This document shows positions 45,389 to 53,663 of a stretch of 64,000 nt of DNA, one piece after another. Below the pieces are notes generated by a model, which was given only the letters and a program-made list of their open reading frames with translations, was not told the DNA's origin and did not search any database. Positions within the stretch are counted from its first letter, which is position 1; every line of letters begins with the position of its first letter. Location of the stretch: assembly GCA_964571855.1 (NCBI GenBank), contig CAZNDO010000012.1, forward strand, positions 51,794 through 115,793, read 5' to 3'. The position numbers were made by a program, and so were the translations under genes. The DNA comes from CAYYFX01 sp964571855. Its GTDB lineage: Bacteria > ARS69.

Positions 45389-46345
45389 TCACCGCTTCGT
45401 GCCGTGGTAGCTGAACCGGACCTGCACCCGGAGCGTCTGCTCCGGGAAGCCGGCCGGCAGCGGACGGTACGGCGCGGCGCGGCGGAGCGCCTGCACCGCC
45501 GCGTCCGTGAGGGACCAGTGGTCCACGTCCTCCTGCAGGACGTCCACGCGCAGCATCGTGCCGTCGCGGGCGATCTCCACCTCCACCACCGCCCAGCCTT
45601 CGATCAGCCCCAGGAAGAAGGCCTGCGGCGGGTGCCACCGCTCCAGGAGCGCCCGGCGGAACGCCTGGAGCCACGGCGCGTAGTCCCAGGCGGTCGTGCT
45701 GAGGCGGATGTCGCCGGCGCCGGCCGCGTTCGTCGCGGCGTCCATCGCCTCCTGGAGGATGTCCGAGTTCCCGGTCCGGCCGGCGGCGGGGCGGTCCTGC
45801 CCGATGGCGGCGCGCAACGCCTCGGCCAGGGTGGGCGTGGCACCCGCCGGTGCGGCCGGCGGCGCGGCTCCCGGCACTTCGACCGCCTCGTCCGGCTCGG
45901 GCGGCGCGTCCGCCGCATCCGCCGCATCCTTGGTCTCCCGGGGAACCGCGGGCGGGGCGGCGTCCTCCCCCGGGATCAGCGCCACTTGCGGCATGTCCGC
46001 CCGCCCCTCGGACGCCGGCATCGCGTCCTCGCCACCGGGCACGCGGTCCTGCGCGACGGCGTCCACGTTGCTCAGGAAGTCCGCCCGGTCCGGCGGGTTC
46101 GACGAACCGTCGTCCGGCTGTTCCGTGAAGACGCGCGGCGGTTCGGCCGGTGCCCGCGGGGCGGGGACGAGCTGCACGTCCAGGGCATCCGCGCGGCGCG
46201 CGGTCAGCTCCAGCCGCTCCGGCACGCGCACGGAGCGCAGCGCGACGAGGAACGCGGAGTGCGCGAGCAGGGCGAGGAGCATGGCCCACAGCCACGCCCG
46301 GCCGAAGCCGTCTCGCGCTCCCTCCGCTCGCGCCGCCTCCGTCAT
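45389..46345 (-). CDS. TonB-family energy-transducing protein
   Basis: A 318-aa protein with an N-terminal TM (AWLWAMLLALLAHSAFLVAL) and a ~150-residue Pro/Ala/Asp-rich periplasmic spacer. The C-terminal TonB-like domain (~235-318) reads WLQAFRRALLERWHPPQ, GWAVVEVEIARDGTMLRVDVLQEDVDHWSLTDAAVQALRRAAPYRPLP. The TonB box-reading YP region is not evident. No ExbB/ExbD or TonB-dependent receptor is present in the window. GGGGG precedes the ATG at 46345; a longer frame upstream lacks support. Confidence 0.85.
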   Translation of the reverse strand: MTEAARAEGARDGFGRAWLWAMLLALLAHSAFLVALRSVRVPERLELTARRADALDVQLVPAPRAPAEPPRVFTEQPDDGSSNPPDRADFLSNVDAVAQDRVPGGEDAMPASEGRADMPQVALIPGEDAAPPAVPRETKDAADAADAPPEPDEAVEVPGAAPPAAPAGATPTLAEALRAAIGQDRPAAGRTGNSDILQEAMDAATNAAGAGDIRLSTTAWDYAPWLQAFRRALLERWHPPQAFFLGLIEGWAVVEVEIARDGTMLRVDVLQEDVDHWSLTDAAVQALRRAAPYRPLPAGFPEQTLRVQVRFSYHGTKR

Positions 46346-46445
46346 CCGGCCCCCGCGCCGCCGGAAGGCCCGTTCCGGCCCCCGTGGAACAGTCCGCGGC
46401 TCGCCGAGTTCGCGCCAGGAGGAGGCGCGAACCCGTCCCGCCCGG

Positions 46446-46451
46446 TACAAT
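46446..46451 (+). promoter_or_regulatory. -10 box of the HEPN/MNT pair
   Basis: TACAAT lies eight bases before the HEPN ATG at 46459, so the transcript would start at or next to the ATG (leaderless). No good -35 was found. Confidence 0.4.
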
Positions 46452-46458
46452 CCCGGCC

Positions 46459-46848
46459 ATGGAGCGCTCCAGCGATTGGTTCCGCCAGGCGGAAGCGGAT
46501 CTTGCCCACGCCCGGACTTCGCGGGCAGCCGGCGACTGGTCGTGGGCCGCGTTCGCCTCCCACCAGGCTGCCGAGAAGGCGATCAAGGCGGTGTTCCAGA
46601 AGCTGCACCTGGACGCCTGGGGCCACACCCTCAGCGTCCTCCTCGCGAACCTCCCGGAGGCCGTGCGGCCGGACGCGACCCTGATCGACAAGGCGAAGGA
46701 ACTCGACAAGCACTACCTGCCCACGCGCTACCCCAACGGCTTCGAGCAGGGTGCGCCCGTGGACTACTACACGCGCGTCGACGCCGAGCGCGCGATCACG
46801 GCCGCGGAGGAGATCCTTGAGTACTGTCGTCGTCAAATCGGTCGATGA
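46459..46848 (+). CDS. HEPN domain protein
   Basis: A 129-aa helical protein with the PF05168-type pattern WFRQAEADLAHARTSRAAGDWSWAAFASHQAAEKAIKAVF, followed by GHTLSVLLANL, KHYLPTRYPNGF and DAERAITAAEEILEYCRR. HEPN proteins are RNases or nucleotide-binding partners of minimal nucleotidyltransferases. The catalytic R(X4-6)H motif of RNase-type HEPN toxins is not visible. It overlaps the nucleotidyltransferase gene by 32 bp. Confidence 0.88.
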   Translation: MERSSDWFRQAEADLAHARTSRAAGDWSWAAFASHQAAEKAIKAVFQKLHLDAWGHTLSVLLANLPEAVRPDATLIDKAKELDKHYLPTRYPNGFEQGAPVDYYTRVDAERAITAAEEILEYCRRQIGR

Positions 46849-47182
46849 CGACGCGGTCCGCCGCGCGGCGGACGCGTGGGCGGCACGGTTGCTCGCGGCG
46901 CATCCGGAGGTGGACGAGATCGTGTTCTTCGGGTCGTTCGCGCACGGGAACTTCTCGCCCGGGAGCGATCTCGACACGTTGATCGTCGTTTCCTCCGCCG
47001 AGGGTCCGCCGCGGGATCGCGTGCCGAAGTACCTGCCGGGGGCATTCCCGGTCGGCATCGATCTGTTCGTGATGACGCGCCGCGAAGCGGCCGGCGAGGC
47101 CTCGCGGCGATTCCTCGCGGAGGTGGGACGAAGCCGCTGGCGGCACCTGCGTCCCGGCACCCCGTCGGCCCTCCCGGTCTGA
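46817..47182 (+). CDS. MNT-type minimal nucleotidyltransferase
   Basis: A 121-aa protein read from TTG at 46817 behind GGAGGAG, inside the end of the HEPN gene. The nucleotidyltransferase signature is FFGSFAHGNFSPGSDLDTLIVV, with the two metal Asp in SDLD; IDLFVMTRREA supplies the third acidic strand. In HEPN/MNT modules the MNT can silence its partner by AMP transfer. Here the partner lacks the usual target motif, so the relation is open. Confidence 0.85.
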   Translation: MSTVVVKSVDDDAVRRAADAWAARLLAAHPEVDEIVFFGSFAHGNFSPGSDLDTLIVVSSAEGPPRDRVPKYLPGAFPVGIDLFVMTRREAAGEASRRFLAEVGRSRWRHLRPGTPSALPV

Positions 47183-47191
47183 GCCGGCGGG

Positions 47192-48610
47192 ATGACGCAC
47201 CGTCCGGCCCGCGCGGTCTTCCTCGTCCTCGCGTTCACGTACCTCCAGTTCTTCCAGGCCGCCACCTGGGGATCGGCCGTGCGGCTGGACCTCGCGCGCG
47301 CGCTGGCGGAGCGCGGGACCATCCGCATCGACGCGTACAAGGGGAACACGGGCGACGGGGCGTTCTTCGCCGGACATTACTACTCCGAGAAGGGACCGCT
47401 GGCCTCGTTTCTCGCGGTTCCCGGCGTGGCCGCGGCGCACGGGATCCGGGCCGCGGCCTCCTGGCCGAAGGATCCCGCGGCCGCGCTCGCGTTCCTCGGC
47501 GGGCTCGCGGCGTTCTTCGGAAGCGGGCTGGCGGCAGCGCTGGCGGCGGCCGTGCTCGCGCGCACGGCCGCCTCGCGCGGCGCGCCGCCGGCCGTCGCCG
47601 CGTTCACGGGGTTCCTCGCCGGCGCCGGCACGCTCCTCTTCCCGTACGGCACGGTGCTGCAGGCGCATGCCCTGGTGGCGGCGGCGGTGATGGTGTTCTT
47701 CGCGGCGGCATTCCCCGCGCGCGGCGCTCCGGGAGTCGCCGGCGGCTTGCTCGCCGGCGCGGCGGCCTCGGCCGGGCTCGCCGCCGACGCGCTGGCCGGC
47801 CCCGCGTTCGCCATCCTCGGGGCGCTCTCCCTCGTGCGGCACCGGCGCGTCGCCGTTGCCCTCGCGTTGCGCATGCTCGCGGGCGCCGCGCCGGGGCTCG
47901 CCCTGCTCGGCCTCTACCATGACGCCGCGTTCGGCAGCCCCTTCACGTTCGGGTACACCCACGTGGCGCTCCCCGCCTTCTCCGAGGGGATGGGGAAGGG
48001 CGTCTTCGGCATCCACGCGCCGGATCCGGTCGTGGCCGCGAAGCTGCTGTTCGGCCCGTACCGCGGCCTGTTCTTCGCGTGTCCCGTGCTGCTGGCCGCC
48101 GCGGCCGGGCTCGTCCTCCTCGCGCGCGACCCCGCGCGGCGGATCGACGCGATCGCCGCGGCGTGCGTGTTCGCGTTCTACCTGCTGGTCACCTCCGGCT
48201 ACTACATGTGGAACGGCGGGTGGGCCATCGGCCCGCGGCACCTCGCGGCCGCCATCCCGCTGCTCGGGCTCGGGCTGCCCGCCGCGCTCGCGCGCTGGCC
48301 GCGCGTCACGTGCGCGCTCGGCGCGGTGTCCGTGCTGTTCATGCTCGCGGCCGCGTCCGTGCAGCCGGAGGTGCCCGAGGACGTGGCGAACCCGCTCCTC
48401 GGTCATCTCCTGCCGCACTTCGTGCGCGGGGAGCTGATGATCGGCGAGCAGGGCTTCCTGGACCTGTACCCCGCGCGCGTGAACCCCGCGGTGCCGGACC
48501 GCTGGGACGCGTTCCTGCTCGGCGAGCTGTTCGGGTTGCGCGGCGCCCTCGCGCTCCTGCCCGTGCTGGCGGCGTGGGTCATCTTCGTCCGGCGCGCCGC
48601 GCGCGCTTGA
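47192..48610 (+). CDS. polytopic membrane protein, GT-C glycosyltransferase-like
   Basis: A 472-aa protein with about ten TM helices. Near the N-terminus is RGTIRIDAYKGNTGDGAFFAGHYYSEKGPLASFLAVP, a layout seen in uncharacterised membrane proteins related to GT-C glycosyltransferases. Later TSGYYMWNGGWAIGPRHLAAAIPLLGLGL resembles the luminal loop of these proteins. No classic DxD or EEx motif is certain. ATG at 47192, ten bases after the nucleotidyltransferase stop; its function is unlikely to relate to that module. Confidence 0.7.
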   Translation: MTHRPARAVFLVLAFTYLQFFQAATWGSAVRLDLARALAERGTIRIDAYKGNTGDGAFFAGHYYSEKGPLASFLAVPGVAAAHGIRAAASWPKDPAAALAFLGGLAAFFGSGLAAALAAAVLARTAASRGAPPAVAAFTGFLAGAGTLLFPYGTVLQAHALVAAAVMVFFAAAFPARGAPGVAGGLLAGAAASAGLAADALAGPAFAILGALSLVRHRRVAVALALRMLAGAAPGLALLGLYHDAAFGSPFTFGYTHVALPAFSEGMGKGVFGIHAPDPVVAAKLLFGPYRGLFFACPVLLAAAAGLVLLARDPARRIDAIAAACVFAFYLLVTSGYYMWNGGWAIGPRHLAAAIPLLGLGLPAALARWPRVTCALGAVSVLFMLAAASVQPEVPEDVANPLLGHLLPHFVRGELMIGEQGFLDLYPARVNPAVPDRWDAFLLGELFGLRGALALLPVLAAWVIFVRRAARA

Positions 48611-48627
48611 CGTATCCTGCGCCGGTC

Positions 48628-51099
48628 ATGTCGTCCACCTCCGCGCTGCCTCGCGCCGCCGCATCCGCCGCTCCCGCCGCCGTCGCCGACGTGGCCCTCG
48701 CGGTGCCCGTGCGCACCACGTTCGCGTACGCCATCCCGCGCCGCCTCGCCGCGCGCGTGCGTCCGGGCTGCCGCGTCGTCGTGCCGTTCGGCGCGCGCCT
48801 GCTCACCGGTGTCGTGGTGGGCCTGGATCCGGCGGACGCGCCGGACGACCTGAAGCCGCTGCGCTCCGTCGTGGACCCGGAGCCGCTCGTGGACCCGTGG
48901 CTGCTGGACCTCACGCGATGGATCGCCGAGCGCACGCTGTGCTCGTGGGGCGAGGCGCTCAAGGCGGCGCTGCCGGGGCACGCGGCGCCGCGCCGCGAGC
49001 GCATCGTCTCCCTCGGCGCCTCGGCGCCCACGGACCTCTTCGGCGCGGCGGAAGGATCCCTGGCCGACCGCATCGTGGCCGCGGTGGGCGAGCGCGGGGA
49101 CATCCCCCTGCGCGCGCTGGCCCGCGCGCTGGAGCTCAAGCCCGCGGAGATCGCGGAGGAGGTGCGGCGCCTCGCGCGGGCCGGGCGCCTGCGGCTGGCG
49201 GAGCGCGTCGCGGAGGGGAAGGGGTCGCGCGCGCCGCGCATCCGCGTGGTGCACTGGATCGGCGGCGACGCGGAGGACGAATCCCTCCGGCGCGCGCCCG
49301 TGCAGGCGCGCTGCGCGGAGATGCTGCGCGAATCCGGCGGGGAGCTGCCGCTGCGCGATCTCGCGGAGGCGGTGGCGGGCTCGCGGGCCGCGGTGAAGCG
49401 CCTCGTGGAGAAGGGACTGTGCGAGGTGCGCAGCGAGGCGTGGGAGGGCGAGGACCACGAGGCCGCCATCCGCCCCGCGCGCCCGGAGCTGCACGCGGCG
49501 CAGGCGGCGGCGGTGGACGCCATCACGGCCGCGCTGCGCGCGGGCGAGCCGCGCGTCTTCCTGCTGCACGGCGTGACCGGCAGCGGCAAGACGGAGGTGT
49601 ACCTGCGCGCGATGGAGGAGGCGCGGCGCCTCGGCAAGGGATCGGTGTTCCTCGTGCCGGAGATCGCGCTCACGCCGCAGACCGTGTCCCGTCTGCGCGG
49701 CCGCTTCGGCGCGCGCGCGGCCGTCCTGCACTCGAAGCTGGCCGACGCGGAGCGGCGTCGCACGTGGCACCTGGCGCGCGACGGCCGCTTCGACGTGGTC
49801 CTCGGCCCGCGCTCCGCGATCTTCACGCCCGTGCCGCGGCTCGGGCTGGTCGTGATCGACGAGGAGCACGAGGGCGCGTACAAGCAGGACGACGCGCCGC
49901 GCTACCACGCACGCGACGTTGCCGTGGAGCGCGCGCGCCGTGCGGGCGCCGTGGTCGTGCTCGGGACGGCCACGCCGGACCTGGACACGTGGGCGCGCAC
50001 GGAGCGCGGCGAGTACGCGCGGCTGCGCCTTCCGGAGCGCGTGTCGTCGCTGCCGCTGCCCGAGGTGCGGCTGGTGGACCTGCGCGGCGAGCGCGGCCTC
50101 TTCTCGCCGGTCCTGCTGGAGGGCATCGCGGCGCGGCTGGAGCGGCGCGAGCAGACGATCCTCTTCCTGAACCGCCGCGGCTTCAGCCCCTTCGTGCAGT
50201 GCACCACGTGCGGGGAGGCGATCCGCTGCCCGCGCTGCGCGGTGTCGCTCACGTACCACCGCACGGACCACCGCCTGCGCTGCCACTACTGCGACCACGA
50301 GGAGGAGATGCTGCCGCGCTGTCCCGGCGCGAAGTGCCGCGCCGCCACGCTGGCGCTGCGCGGCAGCGGCACGCAGCGTGTGGAGGAGGAGCTGCGCGCG
50401 CGCTTCCCCGACGCCCGCCTCGCGCGGCTGGACTCGGACTCGGTGAAGCGCGCCGGCGCGCACGAGGAGATCCTGGGCCGGTTCCTCGAGGGGGAGATCG
50501 ACATCCTGCTCGGCACGCAGATGGTGGCGAAGGGGCTGGACTTCCCGCGGGTCACGCTGGTCGGCGTGATCAACGCGGACACGGGGCTGCACCTGCCGGA
50601 CTACCGCGCCACGGAGCGCACGTTCCAGCTGCTCGCGCAGGTGGCGGGTCGCGCCGGGCGCAGCGAGCTCGGCGGCGAGGTCATCGTGCAGACCCGCTGC
50701 CCCGACCACTCCTGCCTGCAGGCCGCCCGCGACCACGATGACGCCGCATTCCGCGCCGAGGAGCTGCCGCAGCGCGAGGACATGCGCTACCCGCCTTTCG
50801 TGCGCCTCGCCGGCGTCCTGGTGCGTGGCGAGGAGCTGCCGAAGGTGGAGGCGGCCGCCGACCTGATCCGCGCCCGCCTCGCCGAGACGGCCGCCGCCTG
50901 CCCCGCCTGGACGGACATCCTCGGCCCCGCCCCCGCGCCTCTCGCGCAGCTCCGCGGCAAACACCGGGTTCGCCTGCTCATCAAGGGGGAGCGCCGGGAG
51001 GACGTGCGCCGGGTCGCCGCGGCCGCGCAGGAGCCCCTGCCCAAGGGGTTCGCGGGGATCGACGTGGTCGTGGACCCGGATCCGCTGGACATGCTCTGA
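48628..51099 (+). CDS. priA: primosomal replication restart helicase PriA
   Basis: An 823-aa protein. The 3'BD-like N-domain is VADVALAVPVRTTFAYAIPRRLAARVRPGCRVVVPFG. An additional ~150-residue winged-helix-rich segment follows. The helicase core has HGVTGSGKTEVYLRAM (K321), VPEIALTPQ, VVIDEEHEGAYKQDDAPRYHARD and VVLGTATPDLDTW. Zinc cysteines are in CTTCGEAIRCPRC and CHYCDHEEEMLPRCPGAKC. Motifs V and VI are GTQMVAKGLDFP and QVAGRAGR. PriA reloads DnaB at stalled forks. TATCCT (48613-48618) lies just ahead of the ATG. Confidence 0.95.
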   Translation: MSSTSALPRAAASAAPAAVADVALAVPVRTTFAYAIPRRLAARVRPGCRVVVPFGARLLTGVVVGLDPADAPDDLKPLRSVVDPEPLVDPWLLDLTRWIAERTLCSWGEALKAALPGHAAPRRERIVSLGASAPTDLFGAAEGSLADRIVAAVGERGDIPLRALARALELKPAEIAEEVRRLARAGRLRLAERVAEGKGSRAPRIRVVHWIGGDAEDESLRRAPVQARCAEMLRESGGELPLRDLAEAVAGSRAAVKRLVEKGLCEVRSEAWEGEDHEAAIRPARPELHAAQAAAVDAITAALRAGEPRVFLLHGVTGSGKTEVYLRAMEEARRLGKGSVFLVPEIALTPQTVSRLRGRFGARAAVLHSKLADAERRRTWHLARDGRFDVVLGPRSAIFTPVPRLGLVVIDEEHEGAYKQDDAPRYHARDVAVERARRAGAVVVLGTATPDLDTWARTERGEYARLRLPERVSSLPLPEVRLVDLRGERGLFSPVLLEGIAARLERREQTILFLNRRGFSPFVQCTTCGEAIRCPRCAVSLTYHRTDHRLRCHYCDHEEEMLPRCPGAKCRAATLALRGSGTQRVEEELRARFPDARLARLDSDSVKRAGAHEEILGRFLEGEIDILLGTQMVAKGLDFPRVTLVGVINADTGLHLPDYRATERTFQLLAQVAGRAGRSELGGEVIVQTRCPDHSCLQAARDHDDAAFRAEELPQREDMRYPPFVRLAGVLVRGEELPKVEAAADLIRARLAETAAACPAWTDILGPAPAPLAQLRGKHRVRLLIKGERREDVRRVAAAAQEPLPKGFAGIDVVVDPDPLDML

Positions 51100-51101
51100 G
51101 G

Positions 51102-51117
51102 CCGGCCCGCGGGCCGG
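51102..51117 (+). terminator. GC hairpin after priA
   Basis: CCGGCCC (51102-51108) pairs with GGGCCGG (51111-51117), two bases after the priA stop. There is no U-tract, so terminator function is tentative. Confidence 0.3.
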
Positions 51118-51248
51118 ACGGCCTCCCCGCGGGGGGGGCCGGATCGTCCCGCCCGGCGCTCCGCCGTCCGGGAGGTGACCGGAACCGCCTCCCGCGGGTC
51201 AGGGTTCCAGGAACCGAGAACCGTTCCGGCAAGCCGGGGCCCGCCACC

Positions 51249-51278
51249 TTGACGCTCCCTCCGACTGGTGGCTAACGT
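51249..51278 (+). promoter_or_regulatory. promoter of the TPR/reductoisomerase unit
   Basis: TTGACG (51249-51254), 18 bp, TAACGT (51273-51278). The transcript would have a ~60-nt leader with GGAGGG before the ATG at 51346. The 246-bp gap from priA otherwise holds only the hairpin at 51102-51117. Confidence 0.5.
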
Positions 51279-51345
51279 CTCCGGTCTTTGCCAGCCGATC
51301 CCCGAACCCCCGTGCGCCCGCCGGGGGGCATCCCGGAGGGAAACC

Positions 51346-52488
51346 ATGAGCCGTCCCCTCGTCGGCCTGTCCGTGGTCGCCGCACTGAGCCTGTCCTGGG
51401 TCCCCGCGGCGGACGCGCAGCTGCAGAACGCGCTGGGCAATTGCAAGTTCTATACGAAGTCCCAGCAGGACTTCTACCAGGGCCTCCCGTACTGCGAGCA
51501 GTGCATCACGGAGCATCCGGAGAACCCGGAAGCGCGGTACTTCGGCGCGTGGTGCCTGGCCGAGGTGGGCCAGTACGACAAGGCGTGGGAGTCGTTCAAG
51601 TGGCTCATCGACCGCAAGAACGACAAGGATAAGAAGATCCAGAAGCACGCGAAGTGGGCGCAGGAGCGCGTGCAGGCGTACTTCGCGAGGCACTTCAACA
51701 AGGGCGTGGAGTTCCTGAACGCGAACGACCTCCCGTCCGCGAAGGACGAGTTCGAGTCCGCCTCGCAGATCAACCCCACGAAGCCGGAGGCGTACCTGAA
51801 CCTCGGCTACGTGGAGAACCAGTTGGGCCGCTCCGACGAGGCGCTCCGCGCGTTCAAGCGCGCCATCGAGATCGCGCCGGACAACGCCACCGCGTACGAG
51901 TACTACTCGGTGGCGCTCGGGCGGAAGCGCGAGGCGCTGCTGGCCCAGGCGAAGCCGGACTCGGTCGCCGTGGCCGAGGTGAGCGCGGAGCTGCGGAAGA
52001 CGCTGGAGCGCGTCGTGGCGCAGACGCCGGACAACGACGCTGCCCTGCTCCAGCTGGGCGACCTGGAGCTGGCCGCCGGCAACGAGGACGCGGGGATCTC
52101 GCTCGTGGAGAAGGCCATCAAGATCTCCCCCGAGAACGTGGTGAAGCTCTACAACATCGCGGTGGGCTTCTACCAGCGGAACGAGTACGAGAAGGCGGCG
52201 AGCACGTTCGCCCTCGTGGCGGGGCACGTGGGCGATCCCGAGGACGACCTGTGGCGGGACGCCCAGTACAACCGCACGCTGGCCCTCAAGGAGGCGAAGA
52301 AGCCGCAGGAGGCGCTCGCGGTGGCGCAGGAGCTCCTGGCGGCGGACCCGGACCAGGCGGACTACCACAACCTGGCCAGCGGCATCTACGTGGAGCTGAA
52401 GGACCTGCCCAAGGCGGCCGAGCACGCGGAGCGCGCCGAGGCGCTCAAGACCGCCACCGTCCAGGGGAGCACGGAGGGAGCGCAGTAG
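51346..52488 (+). CDS. secreted tetratricopeptide repeat protein
   Basis: A 380-aa protein with a signal peptide (LVGLSVVAALSLSWVPAADA). About seven TPRs follow, for example FYQGLPYCEQCITEHPENPEARYFGAWCLAEVGQYDKAWESF, PEAYLNLGYVENQLGRSDEALRAFKRAIEI and YNIAVGFYQRNEYEKAASTFALV. There is no enzymatic domain; a periplasmic scaffold role is likely. Its TAG stop abuts the reductoisomerase-like frame, whose possible ribosome site GGAGGGAG lies within the last codons of this gene. Confidence 0.88.
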   Translation: MSRPLVGLSVVAALSLSWVPAADAQLQNALGNCKFYTKSQQDFYQGLPYCEQCITEHPENPEARYFGAWCLAEVGQYDKAWESFKWLIDRKNDKDKKIQKHAKWAQERVQAYFARHFNKGVEFLNANDLPSAKDEFESASQINPTKPEAYLNLGYVENQLGRSDEALRAFKRAIEIAPDNATAYEYYSVALGRKREALLAQAKPDSVAVAEVSAELRKTLERVVAQTPDNDAALLQLGDLELAAGNEDAGISLVEKAIKISPENVVKLYNIAVGFYQRNEYEKAASTFALVAGHVGDPEDDLWRDAQYNRTLALKEAKKPQEALAVAQELLAADPDQADYHNLASGIYVELKDLPKAAEHAERAEALKTATVQGSTEGAQ

Positions 52489-53501
52489 GCTCGCCCGCCG
52501 TCTTCCGGGACGCCGACGCCGATCCGGCCCTGCTGCGCGGGGCCGCGATCGGCGTCGTCGGTTACGGCAACCAGGGCCGCGCGCAGGCGCTCAACCTGCG
52601 GGACTCCGGGCTCGCCGTGCGTCCGTTCGTTCGCGCGGGGGGACCGTCCGTCGCGCGCGCGGTCGCCGACGGGTTCGCGCCGGCCGCCGCCGCGGCGCTG
52701 GGGGAGTGCCGCGTCGTGGCGCTGCTCGCGCCGGACGAGGCGCACGACGCGCTCGTCGACGGTCTCGTCAATCCGCACGCCGCGCGCGGCGCGCTTCTCG
52801 TCGTCGCGCACGGGTCGTTCCTGCACTTCGGCGGCCTGGCGAAGGTGCGCGCCGACCTGGACGTGGCCGTCGTCGGCCCGCTCGGTCCGGGGACGCTGCT
52901 GCGCTCCCGGTTCGCCGCGGGACGCGGCCTCCCGGGGCTCCTGGCGATCGCGCGCGACGCGTCGGGTCGCGCGCAGCCCGTCGCGCTGGCGTACGCCGCC
53001 GCGCTGGGGATGACGCGGGCCGGCGTGCTCGCCGCCACGCTGCGCGAGGAGACCGTGTCCGACCTGTTCGCGGAGCAGGTGCTCCTGACGGGGGGCGTGA
53101 TGGAGCTGATGCGCGCCGCGTGGGAGACGCTGGTCGCCGGCGGCGTGTCCGGGGAGGTTGCGTACTACTCGTGCGTGCAGGAGCTGAAGCAGATCCTGGA
53201 TCTCGTGCACGCGGAGGGGATCGCCGGGATGCGCGCGCGCATCTCGCCTGCCGCGCTGTACGGCGGGCTGACCCGCGGTCCCCGGGTGGCCGGGGCCGCC
53301 GCGCGGGAGGAGATGTCCCGGATCCTGGCCGAGATCGAGACCGGCGCGTTCTCCCGGGAGTGGGCGGCGGAGCGGGCGGCGGGGGGGGCGAACCTGACGA
53401 ATGCCGTCCGGGAGGACCGCGCCCACCCGATGGAGGATGCGGGGCGCCGGGTGCGTTCGGCCCTGGGTGGGGAGGTTGACACCCCCGGGGGCGCACCGTA
53501 G
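52485..53501 (+). CDS. divergent ketol-acid reductoisomerase homologue (IlvC-like), start uncertain
   Basis: A ~339-codon frame collinear with class I IlvC. It has VFRDADADPALLRGAAIGVVGYGNQGRAQALNLRDSG (Rossmann), VVAHGSFLHFGG, GPLGPGTLLRSRF, GLPGLLAIARDASGRAQ, REETVSDLFAEQVLLTGG, AYYSCVQELKQILDL and AHPMEDAGRRVRSALG. Of the four metal ligands, Asp and Glu in SDLFAEQ and Glu in QELK are kept, but the Glu of the usual AYFEC reads Ser. No ATG, GTG or TTG is available near the domain start: the first codons are GTA (52485) and GTC (52500), and CTG at 52530 would remove conserved residues. It directly follows the TPR gene. It could be an altered-function paralogue or a decaying gene. Confidence 0.75.
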   Translation, partial: VGSPAVFRDADADPALLRGAAIGVVGYGNQGRAQALNLRDSGLAVRPFVRAGGPSVARAVADGFAPAAAAALGECRVVALLAPDEAHDALVDGLVNPHAARGALLVVAHGSFLHFGGLAKVRADLDVAVVGPLGPGTLLRSRFAAGRGLPGLLAIARDASGRAQPVALAYAAALGMTRAGVLAATLREETVSDLFAEQVLLTGGVMELMRAAWETLVAGGVSGEVAYYSCVQELKQILDLVHAEGIAGMRARISPAALYGGLTRGPRVAGAAAREEMSRILAEIETGAFSREWAAERAAGGANLTNAVREDRAHPMEDAGRRVRSALGGEVDTPGGAP

Positions 53502-53504
53502 GAT
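53476..53504 (+). promoter_or_regulatory. strong promoter of the rho operon
   Basis: TTGACA (53476-53481), exactly 17 bp, TAGGAT (53499-53504). It overlaps the stop codon of the reductoisomerase-like gene. It gives a ~150-nt 5' leader ahead of rho, long enough for the autogenous Rho control known in other bacteria; the leader 53511-53663 shows no obvious further element to me. Confidence 0.7.
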
Positions 53505-53663
53505 CCATGCATTCGGCGGCGGGCGCCGCTTCCAGCCCGCCGAGCAGACGCCCCGCGCGGGGCATCGAAGCTTCCGGCGTTCAATCTCCGCTCCCTTGCC
53601 GCGCCCGCGCGATCGCGCCTCCCGATTCCTGCGCCGGACCTGAATCCCACCGAGAGAGAGACG

